In this document: positions 45,262 to 58,412 of the stretch, in pieces
Layout of the letters: every line of letters starts with the position of its first letter
Numbering within the stretch: the stretch's first letter is position 1
Source: Diogma glabrata
Taxonomy: Eukaryota; Arthropoda; Insecta; Diptera; Cylindrotomidae
Direction of reading: 5' to 3'
NCBI GenBank assembly: GCA_963693315.1
Contig: OY856186.1
Coordinates: 384,126,215 to 384,190,214 of the forward strand
DNA: 64,000 nt
The notes under the pieces: model-generated
Told to the model about the DNA's origin: nothing
The model's database searches: none
What the model saw: the letters and a program-made list of their open reading frames with translations, nothing else
Program-made: the position numbers and the translations under genes

Positions 45262-45825
45262 ATTTTATTTATTTTTTTTATTGTTAAGTAAAAGAAACCT
45301 AACAATTTAAATAGCCATATGAGCAAAAATGCTATTGCATGGCATACTAATAACAAATTACAATTACATTACAGAAAATCAATAAAAATTAACAATTACC
45401 AATTATAACAATTACAACAAGTACAAAAATAACAAAAGTATCAACAAAATAGTAACAGAAATAATCTCAAAAAGAAAAAAAAAAAAAAAAAGAGAAAAAG
45501 AGAAAAAAACAAAAATTAATAGAAAACGAGTTTATCAATTATCAAGAAAAATTCCATGTAAGTGAACAACTATATTAATTTTAAATTTATTAAAGTTAGT
45601 TTCGTTCTTTATTAAAGTTGGGAGTTGATTAAATTTAGGCAGCCCTCTATATAAAATATTATTATTAGACGCACAAGACAAAAAGAACTCCGGAAGGAAA
45701 AACGAACGCCTCCTAGTATAATGACTATGAATCTCACAAGCACGAGTTATGGAAAAACTATGTTTTATACGGGAGTTTATTATATTGTAAATAACGATGA
45801 GAAGTTCTTTTGCAATTATGATATT
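45262..45825 (-). mobile_element. 5'-truncated LINE insertion
   Basis: On the minus strand the 3' end is an A-rich tail (complement of 45258-45285) and the 5' part codes for a LINE C-terminus. It sits exactly in one 101-bp unit. The internal A-rich tract 45470-45500 is low complexity. Confidence 0.7.
45535..45825 (-). pseudogene. C-terminal end of a LINE ORF2
   Basis: The minus-strand frame ends ACEIHSHYTRRRSFFLPEFF, NNNILYRGLPKFNQLPTLIK and NETNFNKFKINIV, then a stop. The order His/Tyr-x-Thr-Arg, basic-aromatic stretch, LYRG, then an N-Q-L-P in place of the usual W-N-x-L-P is the characteristic tail of Jockey/CR1-type LINE reverse transcriptases. The frame appears to continue upstream only because the tandem repeat happens to be open. 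Truncated; no catalytic domain. May be the same family as the LINE at 24193-26090, but the regions do not overlap. Confidence 0.7.
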
Positions 45826-46130
45826 GCCCAAGTCAGTTATAAAAATATGCGTAATGATACGTATGTTGCTGATCCCGAATAACGTAGTTAAAAGTTGAAT
45901 TATATAAGCAGTTGTCGACTTCAATTGCCAAAGTCGGTTATAAAAATGTGCGCAATGATACGTATGTTGCTGATCCAGAATAACATAGTTAAAAGTTGAA
46001 TTATACAAGCAGTTGTCGACTTTAATTGCCAAAGTCGGTTATAAAAATATGCGCAATGATACGTATGTTGCTGATCCAGAATAACGTAGTTAAAAGTTGA
46101 ATTATATAAGCGTTAGAAACGTATGCGTAA

Positions 46131-47084
46131 TAATACGTAGGTTGTTAATCCAAAGGATGGTAGGCAAACTCGGCTCACGTAAGCACCATATGTATAGCCG
46201 TTGGTGAATTCAATTGCGCATGAACAAAATAGAAACATGCGTTGAGATATGCATATCTCCAACCATTCATCTACCTCTCGAACAAAGGCCAGACAAATCT
46301 CCACTGCCCAAATCGATAACCCTTCTCACGGTTGTCAGACCACAAAACCACACGTTTTCCTCCTAACAGTTATTAAAACGCACCATTCAATTCGTCAACC
46401 AAATCAAAAGTTTTTATTTACGTTAACAGTTTTCTGTATTTAGTTGCTATATTAAATAACATTGGTTGACAATTATGCTAGAAAACGGTGACTCTGTCAC
46501 CTTGACCGCCGTTTCGTAATATAATTTATTTCTTTTTATATTTAATTTAATTAGTTTAATTAATTTGAGAAATTTTAGTATTTAAGTAACCTACGACTTT
46601 GACTTATTAGCAAATTATGTTTTAACAATTAATTGTAAATTACTTAATGATTTAATCAGTATAACTTCACATATTTTTACTATATATAACAATTAGTTCA
46701 GTTTGTGTTCCGAATTTTGGTAATCAAAATCATTAAATTCGCCCTGCTAATTTAACCGTAAAAATTTGAAATTTGAATCGATTATGCAATCAACAAAAAA
46801 TTTTGGCACATAACACTTCACATACAGTTATTTTTATTGTTCCACTCTTAGTACTCCAAATTTTATCACTGGTTTGATTATGTCCTTTCGCGATTAGACT
46901 ACTCATTCAAGCATAAAAACGAGCTATCAGATATAATATTTACCGTAACTTGTTTTTCGTTTAGAAACGTATCAATAAAGTTTTATTTTTCTATACTACA
47001 CGCAAAACTACTTTTTATTAATTTGAATTTTCCATAGGAAATTACTTGGAGTGTAATTTAATTTAATTTGACCGATCAAGGTCG
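46131..47084. other. AT-rich non-coding sequence
   Basis: Nothing recognised. Confidence 0.4.
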
Positions 47085-47370
47085 ATGAAAACATCCAAAA
47101 CCGTAAAACTAATCACCTCGGATCTCTGAATTGTATAATTTGTTATTCTAAAAATTTGACTAGAACCGCATGCGGTTGAAACGCATGAAAAATGTTTGTG
47201 ATTTTTAAAATATGCTTGAAAATAACATCTATTTCTTGTCTGTGATTTTTTTTTCCGTGATAGTACTATTAAAGTATTCGTGTTGTGGTATCTAGTCAAA
47301 TTTTTAGAATAACAAATTATACAATTCAGAGATCCGAGGTGATTAGTTTTGCGGTTTTCGATGTTTTCAT
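47085..47370. repeat. Foldback repeat with 80-bp arms
   Basis: 47085-47164 and 47291-47370 are inverted copies of each other with about two mismatches (AACTAATCACCTCGGATCTC against GAGATCCGAGGTGATTAGTT; GACTAGA against TCTAGTC). The 126-bp loop contains the palindrome AACCGCATGCGGTT (47164-47177). MITE or foldback element; no gene inside. Confidence 0.92.
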
Positions 47371-48059
47371 GTCTGACAATCTGTCAAAAAAAAAACATAT
47401 GCCACAAAAATGAATAACAGAATAACATACTAAGAGAGCGAGGACATCTGGCGGTATCTATTTATAGTAAAAAAAATGGTAGCATTCCCTGGTAGCTTGT
47501 TTGAAGCCCACTAAAGAGTCTGTCCAACTAACTTGTATTAAAAAAATTGGAAAAGAATTATAAAAGCAAATATTGATTACGAAACGATTGTAAGAAACCA
47601 TTGCGACAGACGATTACGATCTGAATATAAGAAATTAGGGTTGAAATGGCGAAAACAACCATGAAACCTTCTGATAATGCAAATTCAATGCGTGTGGGAA
47701 AGGAATGTGACTCGAAATTGCGAATAACGAATAACAGCTTCAGTACAATTTTTAAGAAGTTTTGGATATAAATTAGTTTTTTTGAAACAATTATGTTTTT
47801 GGTTAAACAAGGGTCGTGGCGTTGTGAGACTGCAACGGAGACGTAGGGGTAAGCCACAAGGTCCAGAGGTCGGGTCTTTTGAGTCACTGGTCGTTGCGGA
47901 TCAAGCGCTGGAACAGCCAGCTCCATTGCCTTAGCAGGTAAAATAGGCCAAAATAAATGCGACAAGGAAAGCTCGTACAAAGATAGAAGCGGAAGCAGCG
48001 CTTCCTGATCTAGATAACATAACACCCTTTAACATAACAGGTGATCATAGGTTGACTAT
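47371..48059. other. Non-coding sequence with an unassigned minus-strand frame
   Basis: A 155-codon minus frame (47558-48025) was seen. Its N-terminal half is more GC-rich than the surroundings but matches nothing I know, so it is not called as a gene. Confidence 0.35.
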
Positions 48060-48520
48060 GTTCTATTATGGATATGCGATCGACCGATAGATTGATTTAC
48101 CTCCGAGAAGTTTTTGATGGAAAAGAGTGGTTATTATTGTGATAGCACCTTGGCGCTGACTAGTAGTACCATTCTTCGAAACCAGAAGCTTCTTTGATAA
48201 GGGGAAGGGGAAGCCAAATTATATTTTTCTGGTTGTTATTTCACCATTTTCAATATTCATTGAGTTTTTCAAACCTTTCTTTAAATTGTAATAGTATCTA
48301 TAACCATGGGAGCTTAGAGTTAGAGTCTGGTGCTCTGAAAGGCTCTCGAGGAAGGGCATTAGTTTTTAGTGATAATAATTTACTTTAGGTAGAAGAACCA
48401 TATCGTGATCAGTAGAATCTGTTCGTTAGGGTCCACATCCTGACAGATAATTATTTTTCTCTTTTAAGGGGCCAATCCAGTCAGATCTAACATACCATTT
48501 CTGGAGAGGGTTCTCAAGTG
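48060..48520 (-). repeat. Dispersed repeat, inverted copy of 3775-4275
   Basis: Reverse complement carries the blocks listed for 3775-4275, with similar spacing. Confidence 0.6.
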
Positions 48521-50237
48521 CAAGTTTCTTGCTCATAATTGTTAATTTATGTCATCAGGCGGGTTCAGGTTTGGAAATCTTTTATTCTTTTATAAATAAA
48601 TAAACATAAACTTTGTTATGAAAAATAAATGCTATTACAAATATATTATAAAATAAATATTTTTACAAATATATAATTAAATAAATAAATATTTTTTTCA
48701 TTTATTTATTTGCAAAACTATTAAATTAAAAATTAAATACTTATATTATTTCTAAGATATTTTAACTAAACTATCTTACCTTAATAGACATATTTTAAAA
48801 CAAAACTATTGATTCACTTTTATTAAATTGTTTACATCGACATTTTTAATCTTTACAATTAAATTATTTAATTAGTAGACATCAAAAATTTTACACTTTT
48901 TAACACATTTACTTGGCGCAATCCACTGGACATTTTGGCATTTTTTTTTAAATCTGTGTTATTATTTCACTAAATATCAGACTATTAATCTTTTAATTTT
49001 TTTTTCCACATTTATATGTAATAATTTTTGATTTTCATTTATTTTACTTGCCAAGGAAAATCAAGGAACAGTTTGTAGTATTTTTAAAAAAATTTTAAAA
49101 GTAGGAAACTTGCGTTTAACAAAGATGTTGGACAAAACAATTAAATTCAAATAACATGTCGTGTGAGTAAATTCAACAAACAATTGTTTGTTGTATTTTA
49201 CCTACAATATTTTTCAGTATAATTACATTTTAAAAAGATTATGGAACCTCTACTGGCATCGGAGCATCACCTATGTAAAATTAAAGACAAATGACTTTAC
49301 TTATCTTGGATATATTTACTTAAAATGACACAAAATTTTCTTATGTTCATAATAATAGGTTTAACTCAATGCAGGCACATTCAAAGTTATTCAAATTATT
49401 TGAATATTTATAACAATAAAAAGACTCACAATTAAGAAATCCTGCTTAGAGATGTCTCTCCCTCAAACTCTTCTAACTCCTGTATTTGGTTTTATAATTT
49501 TAATTAATTTAACTTTCCATCTCATAATCGATCTTTCGAATTCATAAAATCTAATCTAATGCGTGAATTAGTTCCCGCCCAGGAAGAAGGGAGAACTGCC
49601 ATGTTAACTATTTTTCTATATTACCTATGTTAACACTTCACTCTCAGTCACCAAATACATCAACTCCAGCTCAAAATAAAAGTTACTTTTTTTTCCTTCT
49701 CTATTTTGTTTTTATTTTTGTTCTGTTTTTTTTCTAATTTCATTTACTTTTACTTTCATTTTCTTCTCACAATTATCACAATATTGTTTTATTCAACCAT
49801 TGGGTTTTTCTACATTACTGGTAATCACTAAAATAATTAATTATTTGTTCGCATGTAATCTTAACTAAAATATTTGTTTTTCAAAGGCAAAAAGTATAGA
49901 CTATAATAACCTTAACCAAATAAAATTTTCTTTTCTTTTGAGCTTATCATAAAAAATTCGTGTTTACTTCGAAAAAAATATCTTAACCCTCTGTTTCAGC
50001 TCTTAAAATCCAACCTCTCACACAAATCCAACTCAATTCGAACTGCTTAGTCAAAGCTGCTTTTTCAATCCAAAAAAGATCGTCACCATATTTGGTTTAT
50101 TCATCAAATTCTTTGTTTCCTATGTTCACATAAATATACGAAAATAAATGGAAAATAAAAAGAACATAATACTGTCTGGAAGTGTCAGATGTACTTCATA
50201 GAACAAACAATTTTGATTTGGACCACAACCGGTAAGA
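48521..50237. other. AT-rich non-coding sequence
   Basis: Nothing recognised. Confidence 0.45.
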
Positions 50238-50310
50238 TGGCGCCCAACGTGGGGCTCAAATCCACGACCCTGAGATTAAAAGTCCCATATTGGGCTCTAT
50301 CTTGCAGGTT
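50238..50310 (-). pseudogene. tRNA-Lys-like pseudogene with encoded CCA
   Basis: The minus strand reads GACTTTTAATCTCAGGGTCG, TGGATTTGAGCCCCACGTTG and GGCGCCA. It aligns with the anticodon arm, T arm and 3' acceptor strand of eukaryotic tRNA-Lys. The anticodon position reads TTT in an arm otherwise like the CTT isoacceptor. The 5' acceptor strand and D arm are decayed. The B box is GGATTTGAGCC, a poor match. The encoded CCA, absent from normal eukaryotic tRNA genes, points to a copy made by reverse transcription or to an extended retroelement primer site. Confidence 0.7.
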
Positions 50311-50941
50311 AAGTGTAAAATTAACATAATCACTTATATTTTATTACAGTACAAAATAAATTAGAATTTATAACATATTTTACAAAATTATCTTCAATAT
50401 TAATTTTCCATGTGATGCACCTCAATATATTTGATCGTATAGTAGTCTCCTCTATTTTTTATGAGTTTGTCTCCACATCCGAAATTTTCGAATAATTTAT
50501 TATTCGCCGAATGTTTGCCGACAGATGACAGAAGAACTCTGCTATAAATCAAATTTCCACAAATGAGGAAATATATTGAGGTCCACTAATTTTTGTTTTT
50601 TTCAAACGTCAAAAATATTGTTTACTTAAAATTATAGTCATTCTATGTTAGGTAAGTTCTTTTCTATAGTTTTAAGAACCAAAATGATTAAACTATGTTA
50701 TGACATTGTTAGTCAAAAATTAAACTTGTCTATCATGTATCCAATTGACTCTAATTGGTAACAAAATATTTGAATGATCAAACAATAGGATACTTTTTGG
50801 TACTGCTCACATAACACACTGCGCTTATATTTGCTCCTTTTTGTTTGCTGCTTCATAGCGTTTTCTGTCCCACACATTACCACAAAATATAAAATTATGT
50901 AGATCCTGGGTCGAATAACGTTGTACCACACTTTTTAAAAA
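50311..50941. other. AT-rich non-coding sequence
   Basis: 50495-50600 (TTCGCCGAATGTTTGCCGAC, GAGGAAATATATTGAGGTCC) resembles 57045-57125. Otherwise nothing recognised. Confidence 0.45.
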
Positions 50942-51975
50942 CATATAACGTCCGCTATATTCGCCTAAACAATAATAAAACCAATTCATCTTCTGTTTCT
51001 AATTCAATAAAAATTTATTTCAATAGTTTCAGTTCATTTTTACATTAATAATAATTTTAAAATTTTCTAATACTTAACGGCTAGTTAAATTTCGAATATA
51101 CTATAAAAACAAACGAATGTACCAATTTTATTTTCATTTCTAACGAACAGATGTCGTTACTAACTTTTGCTGAATCTTGGTGTTGCACGATTTTCATTAG
51201 AAGATGAAAGAAAAATCACATTTTTTGCTTAATCAGTTTTTTTCGATGTTAAAAATCTGATATAATAAAAATTCATTCCGTATTGAGATTTCAATTTGAT
51301 TGCAAACAGTTTTTTGAGATAACTACTAAAAAGAAAAATAGTAAAAAAATCCTAAATATACTTTAGTTTATTTAATTTTAAAATATAAAGTGTTGTAAAT
51401 ATAAATAAAATGTTTTAAATATAACCATAAGTTGTTATAATTAAATAAATGAAAGAGAAATTGTGTTGATTTCTTTTGGTGATTTGGTAACGGAATTGAG
51501 AGCAGAAAATGATAAAAGATAAAAATGAAATGAAATGTCAAACGTATTACAGCAAATATCTATATTTTATAAAATATTCAGTCATGGATTATCAACTTTA
51601 AATTGTAACAATTTAACACAACTTTTTGGAATATGCTTCAGAAGTTACAATTCAAGGATTAGCAAAGTTTTGGGAAGAAGGATTTGTGAAGAAAGCGGTA
51701 AAGGACATTGGCAAAAATTGTATGGCAGAAGTTACAAAGGAAATTTGGGGAAGGAGATCACAAGGGAACATTGCAGTCCAACTTTATTTAAGTTAAGTTA
51801 CAATTTGTTGCTAGTATTCATGTACTATTTTCCATTCATTTTTTTTCTAATTATTGAATTTTTCTGTTTTTTTGAAATGTTAGGTTGAGGGAAGAAATGG
51901 ATAAGAGATTCTGGAAAACGGATTCGTCTGGATAAACCGTAAGTTTCCCGTGCTATGATTTTATTTTATTTTACT
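50942..51975 (+). repeat. LTR-like dispersed repeat, copy Y
   Basis: Counterpart of copy X (inverted) and copy Z (direct). It starts near ACATATAACGTCCGCTATAT. At the right end a TTTGGTATCAAAGTCC sequence follows ACTATTACACA, reminiscent of an LTR end plus primer site. No gag-pol follows, so it would be a solo LTR if an LTR at all. It contains a short frame (51640-51790) with GLAKFWEEGFVKKAVKDIGK whose pattern is faintly like the short frame in copy X. Confidence 0.5.
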
Positions 51976-54900
51976 ATTACACATTTGGTATCAAAGTCCA
52001 AGCTCTATTTACAACAAACAATATAGATTAATATAATAATTTAATAAGAAATCAACAAAATATATGTTGCAGGCAACTACATGCTGAAGTTTAAATGAAT
52101 TAAAACAATTTACACAAAAATGAGTTTTCCCAACCTAGTCTTAAACGGCCAATAAAAATTTTTACGATCACGGTATTATAATTTCATATATATCTCATTA
52201 ATACCCCACAACCTTAATATCGTTTGAACGATTTTTTTATTACATAAAATTCCCATTAAAATTGTTATTACAAAAACCAAATACGAAAATGATAGAAGTT
52301 TGCATATAAAAATATAAAAAAAAAATTATTAAGAAGAATTTTCCATAAAATTTTATTATCTATATTGGAGAAAAAAAAAGAAAACAACAACAGTAAATGT
52401 ATCACAGAAAAAAAAATTAAATGTTTCGTATTAAGACATTCAATCTAATAATGTAATCTAATCGTATCTCAGCATTAAACAACCACAATAAATGAATCAT
52501 CCTCTCTAGCTTTTTTCCCCCATGTTTTTGCATTTTTTTGGTTTTGTTGTTTTTTTATTGTTGAACATTTTGCATTCTTTTGCAATTAAATGAAAATAAT
52601 TTTCATGAAGTGAATAAATTTACTTTAAGTTTTGTTTTTATTTAAATTTATTTTATTTTGTTTGAAAAGAAAAAAAAACGGAAAAGTTTTGAGGGTGTGT
52701 TTCGAATGATAAAAGATTTGAAAAAATATAATCGTGTTCCGCTTCATGTTTTTAATGAAGTGAAATAACTTAATTTTGTAAAGAAATAAGTTTTTTAGTT
52801 TGAACAAAGCTTTAGATGGCTTAAATGAAGACGGTGTGAGGATATAAAACAAATAATTAAATTACATACAAATCTGAAATCATTTAATCCAACTTTATTA
52901 AATTGACTGAGCCTTTAAAGCGTATCGACATTTTTATTTTTTTAGGTCAGATTTGATTTGTCTATACATATTTAACAATGCTGGTCGCACAATTAATTAA
53001 GTATTAATTAAAAATACATTACTCTAAACTAACTTATTTTTTATTTTTTGATACGGTTTCTTCTCAAGAATAAACATAAAATATGGAAACTATTCTGTTT
53101 AAATTCACTACGTTATAGTGAAAAAATAGATCCTTTTTGTGTTGTGATAAATTTCGTGATCGCGTACCTCTTTGTTGGTCATGATGGTTAATTTTAAAAA
53201 TTTTAAAATATATGACTTTCGTATTTAACGGGAACGATTACGAATAAAATGAACCTTTGACTGTAGCTCATATTCTGCGCTGCTAGGTAGTGCCCTGGGT
53301 GATTAATTAAGCCGCTTTGACTCCCGCTGTGGCATACACTACATTATTATTTTCTTATTTTGATTTGTTCAAATTAGAGGATAATCCCATTCACGATCTT
53401 TTGATAAAAAAATATTTTAATATTTTATCTTCCACCCCAAATAAAACAATCGTAATCATTAAAAGAAATTCAGCTAAATCAAATGCCACCGAAAAGAAAT
53501 GAAATCAAAATTTATCACCAATTAAGATAATATTTACGTTTTCCTGCACAAAAACCAAAATGATTAATTCAAAAATACCAAAAAAAAAAATCTAATATCT
53601 TGAGTTTTTTTTATGACTTAATTTTTCTTTATTTTCCTATATTTTATTTGCTCTTTTAATGACATTTTTTCGTCTCTTGTCAAGAAGAAAAACGCGAAAT
53701 AAAAGAAGCCTAATGAAAAGAAAACCAAAAATTAATGTAAAATTTAATAACGAAAAAATGAAATGAATTTAATTAATTTCTACACCTTTATTATTTTACT
53801 GTTGTATTGCGGTAAAGGTATCGTAATAAAAATCTAATATAACAAAACCGAAACGTTGTAGAAAAAACGCAATAAAAATTAAATTAAAATTTATTTTTAA
53901 ATTTAGAATAAAAATATTAATAATGAAAATTAGGGGATGGATGGATGGTTAACGTGGAAATTCGAGTTGAATAAAATTGATTGAGTGTAGGAGGGTGCAA
54001 GTTAGATTATCTTTAATAACCTTTAAAGATAAATTACATGTTTTTTTGCTTCAAAATTTATATAGGAGTAGATATCATCAAAAACTCGTTTAATCTAAAT
54101 TTGGAAACAGAAATATTTTCTAATCTAATTTTTATAAAGTTAAAACTTCCCTAGGCGTATCATAATTACCTTAATGATGGATAATAATCAAAATAAAAAC
54201 AAAAGAAATTACTGAGAAGAACAAGATTTTTTTTTCATTTAAGAACCCTTGTATAATCATCATAATATTTTTGTCCCAAAGTAACCATAATGTCCTTTAT
54301 GTAAAACAAAATTATTGCATCATGAGTTTAACGTATTTCGATGGAAAGAGAATTCTGACATTAAAAGAAGCAGTAAAATAATTTATATATTCTGTATTAC
54401 ATGGGAACTAAAAATATTATTCTAAAAAAATCCATTCTCTTGCAATTTGGCATAATTTTAAAACTTCAATATGAAAATTAGCATTTTGTTTAATGTATGC
54501 AGTTGTTAACACAAGGGTTAAACAACCCAGCTAAACCATCGAAAATATTGGAAATTTATTTCAATTTATTCTAAAAAATAAAATTAAATTGGAGAAAAAC
54601 AACAATAGAGAAAATGAATTTTCTTGAGAAAAAAAAACGTAAAATATAAGAAAATTGTTTTATTTTTGAATACAGAAAATGGATAGATATATTTTGCATA
54701 AGTAAATTACCTTATTTGAATTTAAAAAAAAATGCAAAAATTTTTCATTAGGTTAGCATGTCTTCTTTATGTAGAAAAACTTAGTTTTTCTTGTTTTATA
54801 TAGTTGGTAACGTGAAAAATATTATCCATGAATTTGGTATGGAAAACTTATTTAAATTTCAAGGATTTATTTTTTCAAATATAAACATTGAAATCGTTTT

Positions 54901-56379
54901 TGGGGGCGATAACACCAATCTGCAAAGGAGGACCAAATAATGTTTGCTTAGTTTTTTCATCAAAATTGTCCCAATAAAAATGTGTAAGTCCATTTTATTT
55001 TTAATTTATATGAAAAATTCACTTAGTTTCATCCAATTTTGACTGGATTGAATTGAATCAATTAGCCGTGTAATCTAATCCTCAGACTCCACTAGCAGTT
55101 TGCAAGTCTTTGTATCTGCTTGGTTTAGTTATATCCGATCATCATAAGCCCGTAAAATTTTCTTGAAAAAAGTAAATAATATGTGGCATGTGCATTAATT
55201 GTGCATAACACACTTGATGCACATGATATGCATCATACCGTGCACATGGCGAAAAACACCTTAGCAATTATATGCACACAATTTTCAACCACATGTTTCA
55301 CGAATAATAAAAAACGAATGGAACAAAATTTATTTAATGTTAATAATAATATAGTAAGAGAGAATGGAAAAACTGTATTTTACATTTTTTAAAATGACTG
55401 GTTTCATCATTAAACTATTACGAAATAATAAAATTGATGAATTTAAATTTGTTTGCAACCAAAACTATGTGCGAAAGAATATTTTTTTTTAAGTGAAGGA
55501 ATACAAACCAAAAAACAAACAGATACTTTAAATAATTAATTTTAATGATTAAAAAAAATCACTTTATGTTTTTAATATCTTTTGTTTGTCTTGTTCCATG
55601 TTGGCTAATTGATATTTAAATTTACTATTTTATAATAATAAGAAAATTATGAAAAATTAATATTATTTTTCATATGTAAGCAAAATATTTAAATTTTTTG
55701 AATTCTGTTTTTTAAGGTTTCCGTTTTATATAAAGAACCCTCTTGGTGAGAGTACAACGTGTTTTTCGCATTTCATCGATTATCTCGTAAGCCATAAACC
55801 CTATGGACTTAAAATTGATGACGGGTTAAAAATATGACAAGATGGTGGGTTAAAAATTAAATGGAGTTGTTTTAGATTGTTTTACGTACCCGTGTAAAAC
55901 AATGAGCCTTTGAGAAAAACCTTTGAGAAAATACGTTTTTTATCGAGATATGTAGGGTATTATATGTAAGAGCTCCACAGTATTCCTTAAAAATATATTT
56001 TGGAATTTTACACGTCACCGTTTTTTGTATAACTTTGAATAATGAAGTTTTCATATTATAACCTTATTTTGCCGGGTTTAAAATTTTTTATTTTATTATT
56101 TTGTTTTTCCTCAAATTACCCCGTTTTAATTGTATATAATTTTTATTATTTAATCTATAAATTTCGATTTTTTAATCTATTTATGAAGTTTTCTTTATGT
56201 TACTTACCGAACCTAATCGATCGAAAATGTTCAAATGTTTTTGGAATGATAAAAAAACTAGTAGGTTTTTAATGAAAAATATAGAAAAGTTAAATACTCA
56301 TAATTATATTTATTAAGGGGGTGGGTATTATGAGGGGCAAAAACACCATTTAAAACCCGGTTAACTGAAGTGTTATTTG
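51976..56379. other. AT-rich non-coding sequence
   Basis: No gene recognised in 4.4 kb. A TGCAC/GTGCA-rich palindromic patch lies at 55180-55250. Confidence 0.45.
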
Positions 56380-56990
56380 AATTGAAAAATTCACAGAGGA
56401 AAGAAATTTGATAAACTCTGAACGAAAATTATAACGCAGTCTCAATCAATTATAGTTCTGTGTTATTAGGGGATGGGAGTGGGGAAGGGTGAAATAAAGT
56501 TTTATTGACCCAAATGAGTGGGGTGTCATTTGAAAGAACACCAAATTTCAGAAACATTGCAATTTAGTTATTAGAATTTTGCGGTGCACAGTTTTTAAGT
56601 TATTGTCAAAAAAGTGCAACTATCAGAACGTAAACCTATGTTACCCTCGTAACCCCTATGTTTTGACTCTCCCCTATGTTTCGACGCTGGTTGATAGAAA
56701 AATTTGAAAAAATTTGTAGGGATAGAAAGTTTGGTAAATTTTAAACGAAAATTATAGTGAAGTCTCAAATAATTACATTTTTATGTTCTTGGGTGATAAG
56801 AATGCGGAGAGGTGAGGAAAAGCTTTTTTGACCCCGATGAGTTGGGTGTCATTTAAAAGAGCGCCTAATTTAAGAATCATTCAATTTTTTAGGGAATATT
56901 ATGGGGCGAAATTTTATTCTAAACAAAGTAAAACTTTCTGACCGTTCTCCTCACATACACTTCGACGCTGATGGACAGATAAATTAGAAA
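56380..56990 (+). repeat. Two diverged ~300-bp tandem units
   Basis: GAAAAATTCACAGAGG, ACGAAAATTATA, AGTCTCAA, GGGTGTCATTTxAAAGA and TTCGACGCTGxTxGATAG recur in order at about 56385-56700 and 56703-56985, with the start of a third unit at 56985. Confidence 0.8.
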
Positions 56991-58412
56991 AAATTCACAG
57001 AGACATTTCACCTAAGTCTGTTTCCATATTCGGTATTTTTGAAATATGTCGCCAGCAGATAGCTGCGTTTTCAATAATTAATTTCCCGACTATTTGAGGA
57101 AATACATCGAGGCCCATAAAAACTTGTTTTTTTTATTATAATTTAGGTGAGGTTTTTTCCATTTTACTAACTATATACGGAATATTTTCTCTTAATTTTA
57201 GCTACATGCTGCAAATCGGTGTATCAATCTCCCTATCATCAATAAACGATTTGCCAAACAATTACTTCGGTCTGAAAGACCTAAGTATTACATTCATGAG
57301 CTCAAAGTGAAATTATTACCCCCTCTTTTTTTGACATTTCTCGACGTTTTAGGACCTACTGATTCTAAAAAAGCAACAAAAAAAATGTATGTCTGTCTGT
57401 AGGCCGGCCGTCATTACCTACGCTGCAGGGAAAACCGCTGGAGGGATTTCAAAAATTTTTTTCTAAAAATAGGTATTCACAAGGGACAGGTCCGAAAGGA
57501 CGCTGTGTTCGATAGCTGTGCCGGAAGTGTGTCAAAAAATCATTATGTATGTCCAAAATAGCAAATTTTCATAATTTTGGCTTAAAAAACGTTCATTTTA
57601 AGTGATTACGAGTAGGAACATTAAGTTTGGAGAAATCTTGATGGTCGGGATTGGTATGTGAGATCAAAAACTAGATTATTGCATTATAAGTTTGTCAAAA
57701 AAATGTTGTCAAGTGTGTCAAAAGAAAGATTTTTATTTATTTTTTACCCAATTTTTTTAGAAAAAAATAAAATTAATAGTTTGTATGACATGATATTTTA
57801 TTATTATTATAGAGAATTATGGTATTATAAGTTTGTCAAAAAATAATATCAAGTGTGTCAAAAAATGATTTCATTTATTTTTTTAGTTAATTTTTTGGAA
57901 AAAAAAATGTAGCTGTTTTTATGACGTAAATGTTATTGAAAATGAAATTGGACACGGAAATTTTTAAATTTGTTTAACAAATGAAATTGAAATTATGACT
58001 ACAATACTTTTGATTTTTTGCAATATTAAGTATTGGCAAAACTTTGTTTATGATATAATTTTGGTAAACTGATTGATATACGTATTCAAATTTGGTTTAT
58101 GATACACTTATGTTCCACTTAACCAATATACAGTTGTTTGCAATATGGCTAGAAAATACAGGCCTGGTTGACCAGAAGAGAATCCAAAAAAAATTTGTAC
58201 TGCATAGTACGACTGTCAATTACTATTGATATAGATGGTCAGGTTCTTTACTAACGTAAGAGTAGTTTTCATTAGAGCATTCAATATCGATATTCTATTC
58301 TCCTAATTAACAGGTTTTATGTAAATCATCGATTAGATCAATCGTTAAAAGATGAGACATTTTCATGTTGTTGGGTCTGCTCCACATTTGTATCAAGTAA
58401 CTAGCTAACTTA
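56991..58412. other. Non-coding sequence
   Basis: 57045-57125 resembles 50495-50600. AAGTGTGTCAAAAA recurs at 57530, 57710 and 57853. No gene recognised. Confidence 0.45.

Larger units (their letters stand above)
45165..46130 (+). repeat. ~101-bp tandem array, split by a LINE fragment
   Basis: GTCGGTTATAAAAAT recurs at about 45171, 45835 (GTCAGTTAT), 45933 and 46034. Each is followed by ATGATACGTA, GTTGxTGxTCC, AACGTAGTTAAAAGTTGAAT and GTTGTCGACTT. The array is interrupted between GTTGTCGACTT (about 45262) and ATTGCCCAAG (about 45823). Confidence 0.88.

Noticed and set aside
47558..48025. 155-codon minus-strand frame
   Set aside because: No family resemblance and no supporting context; AT-rich second half looks like random sequence.
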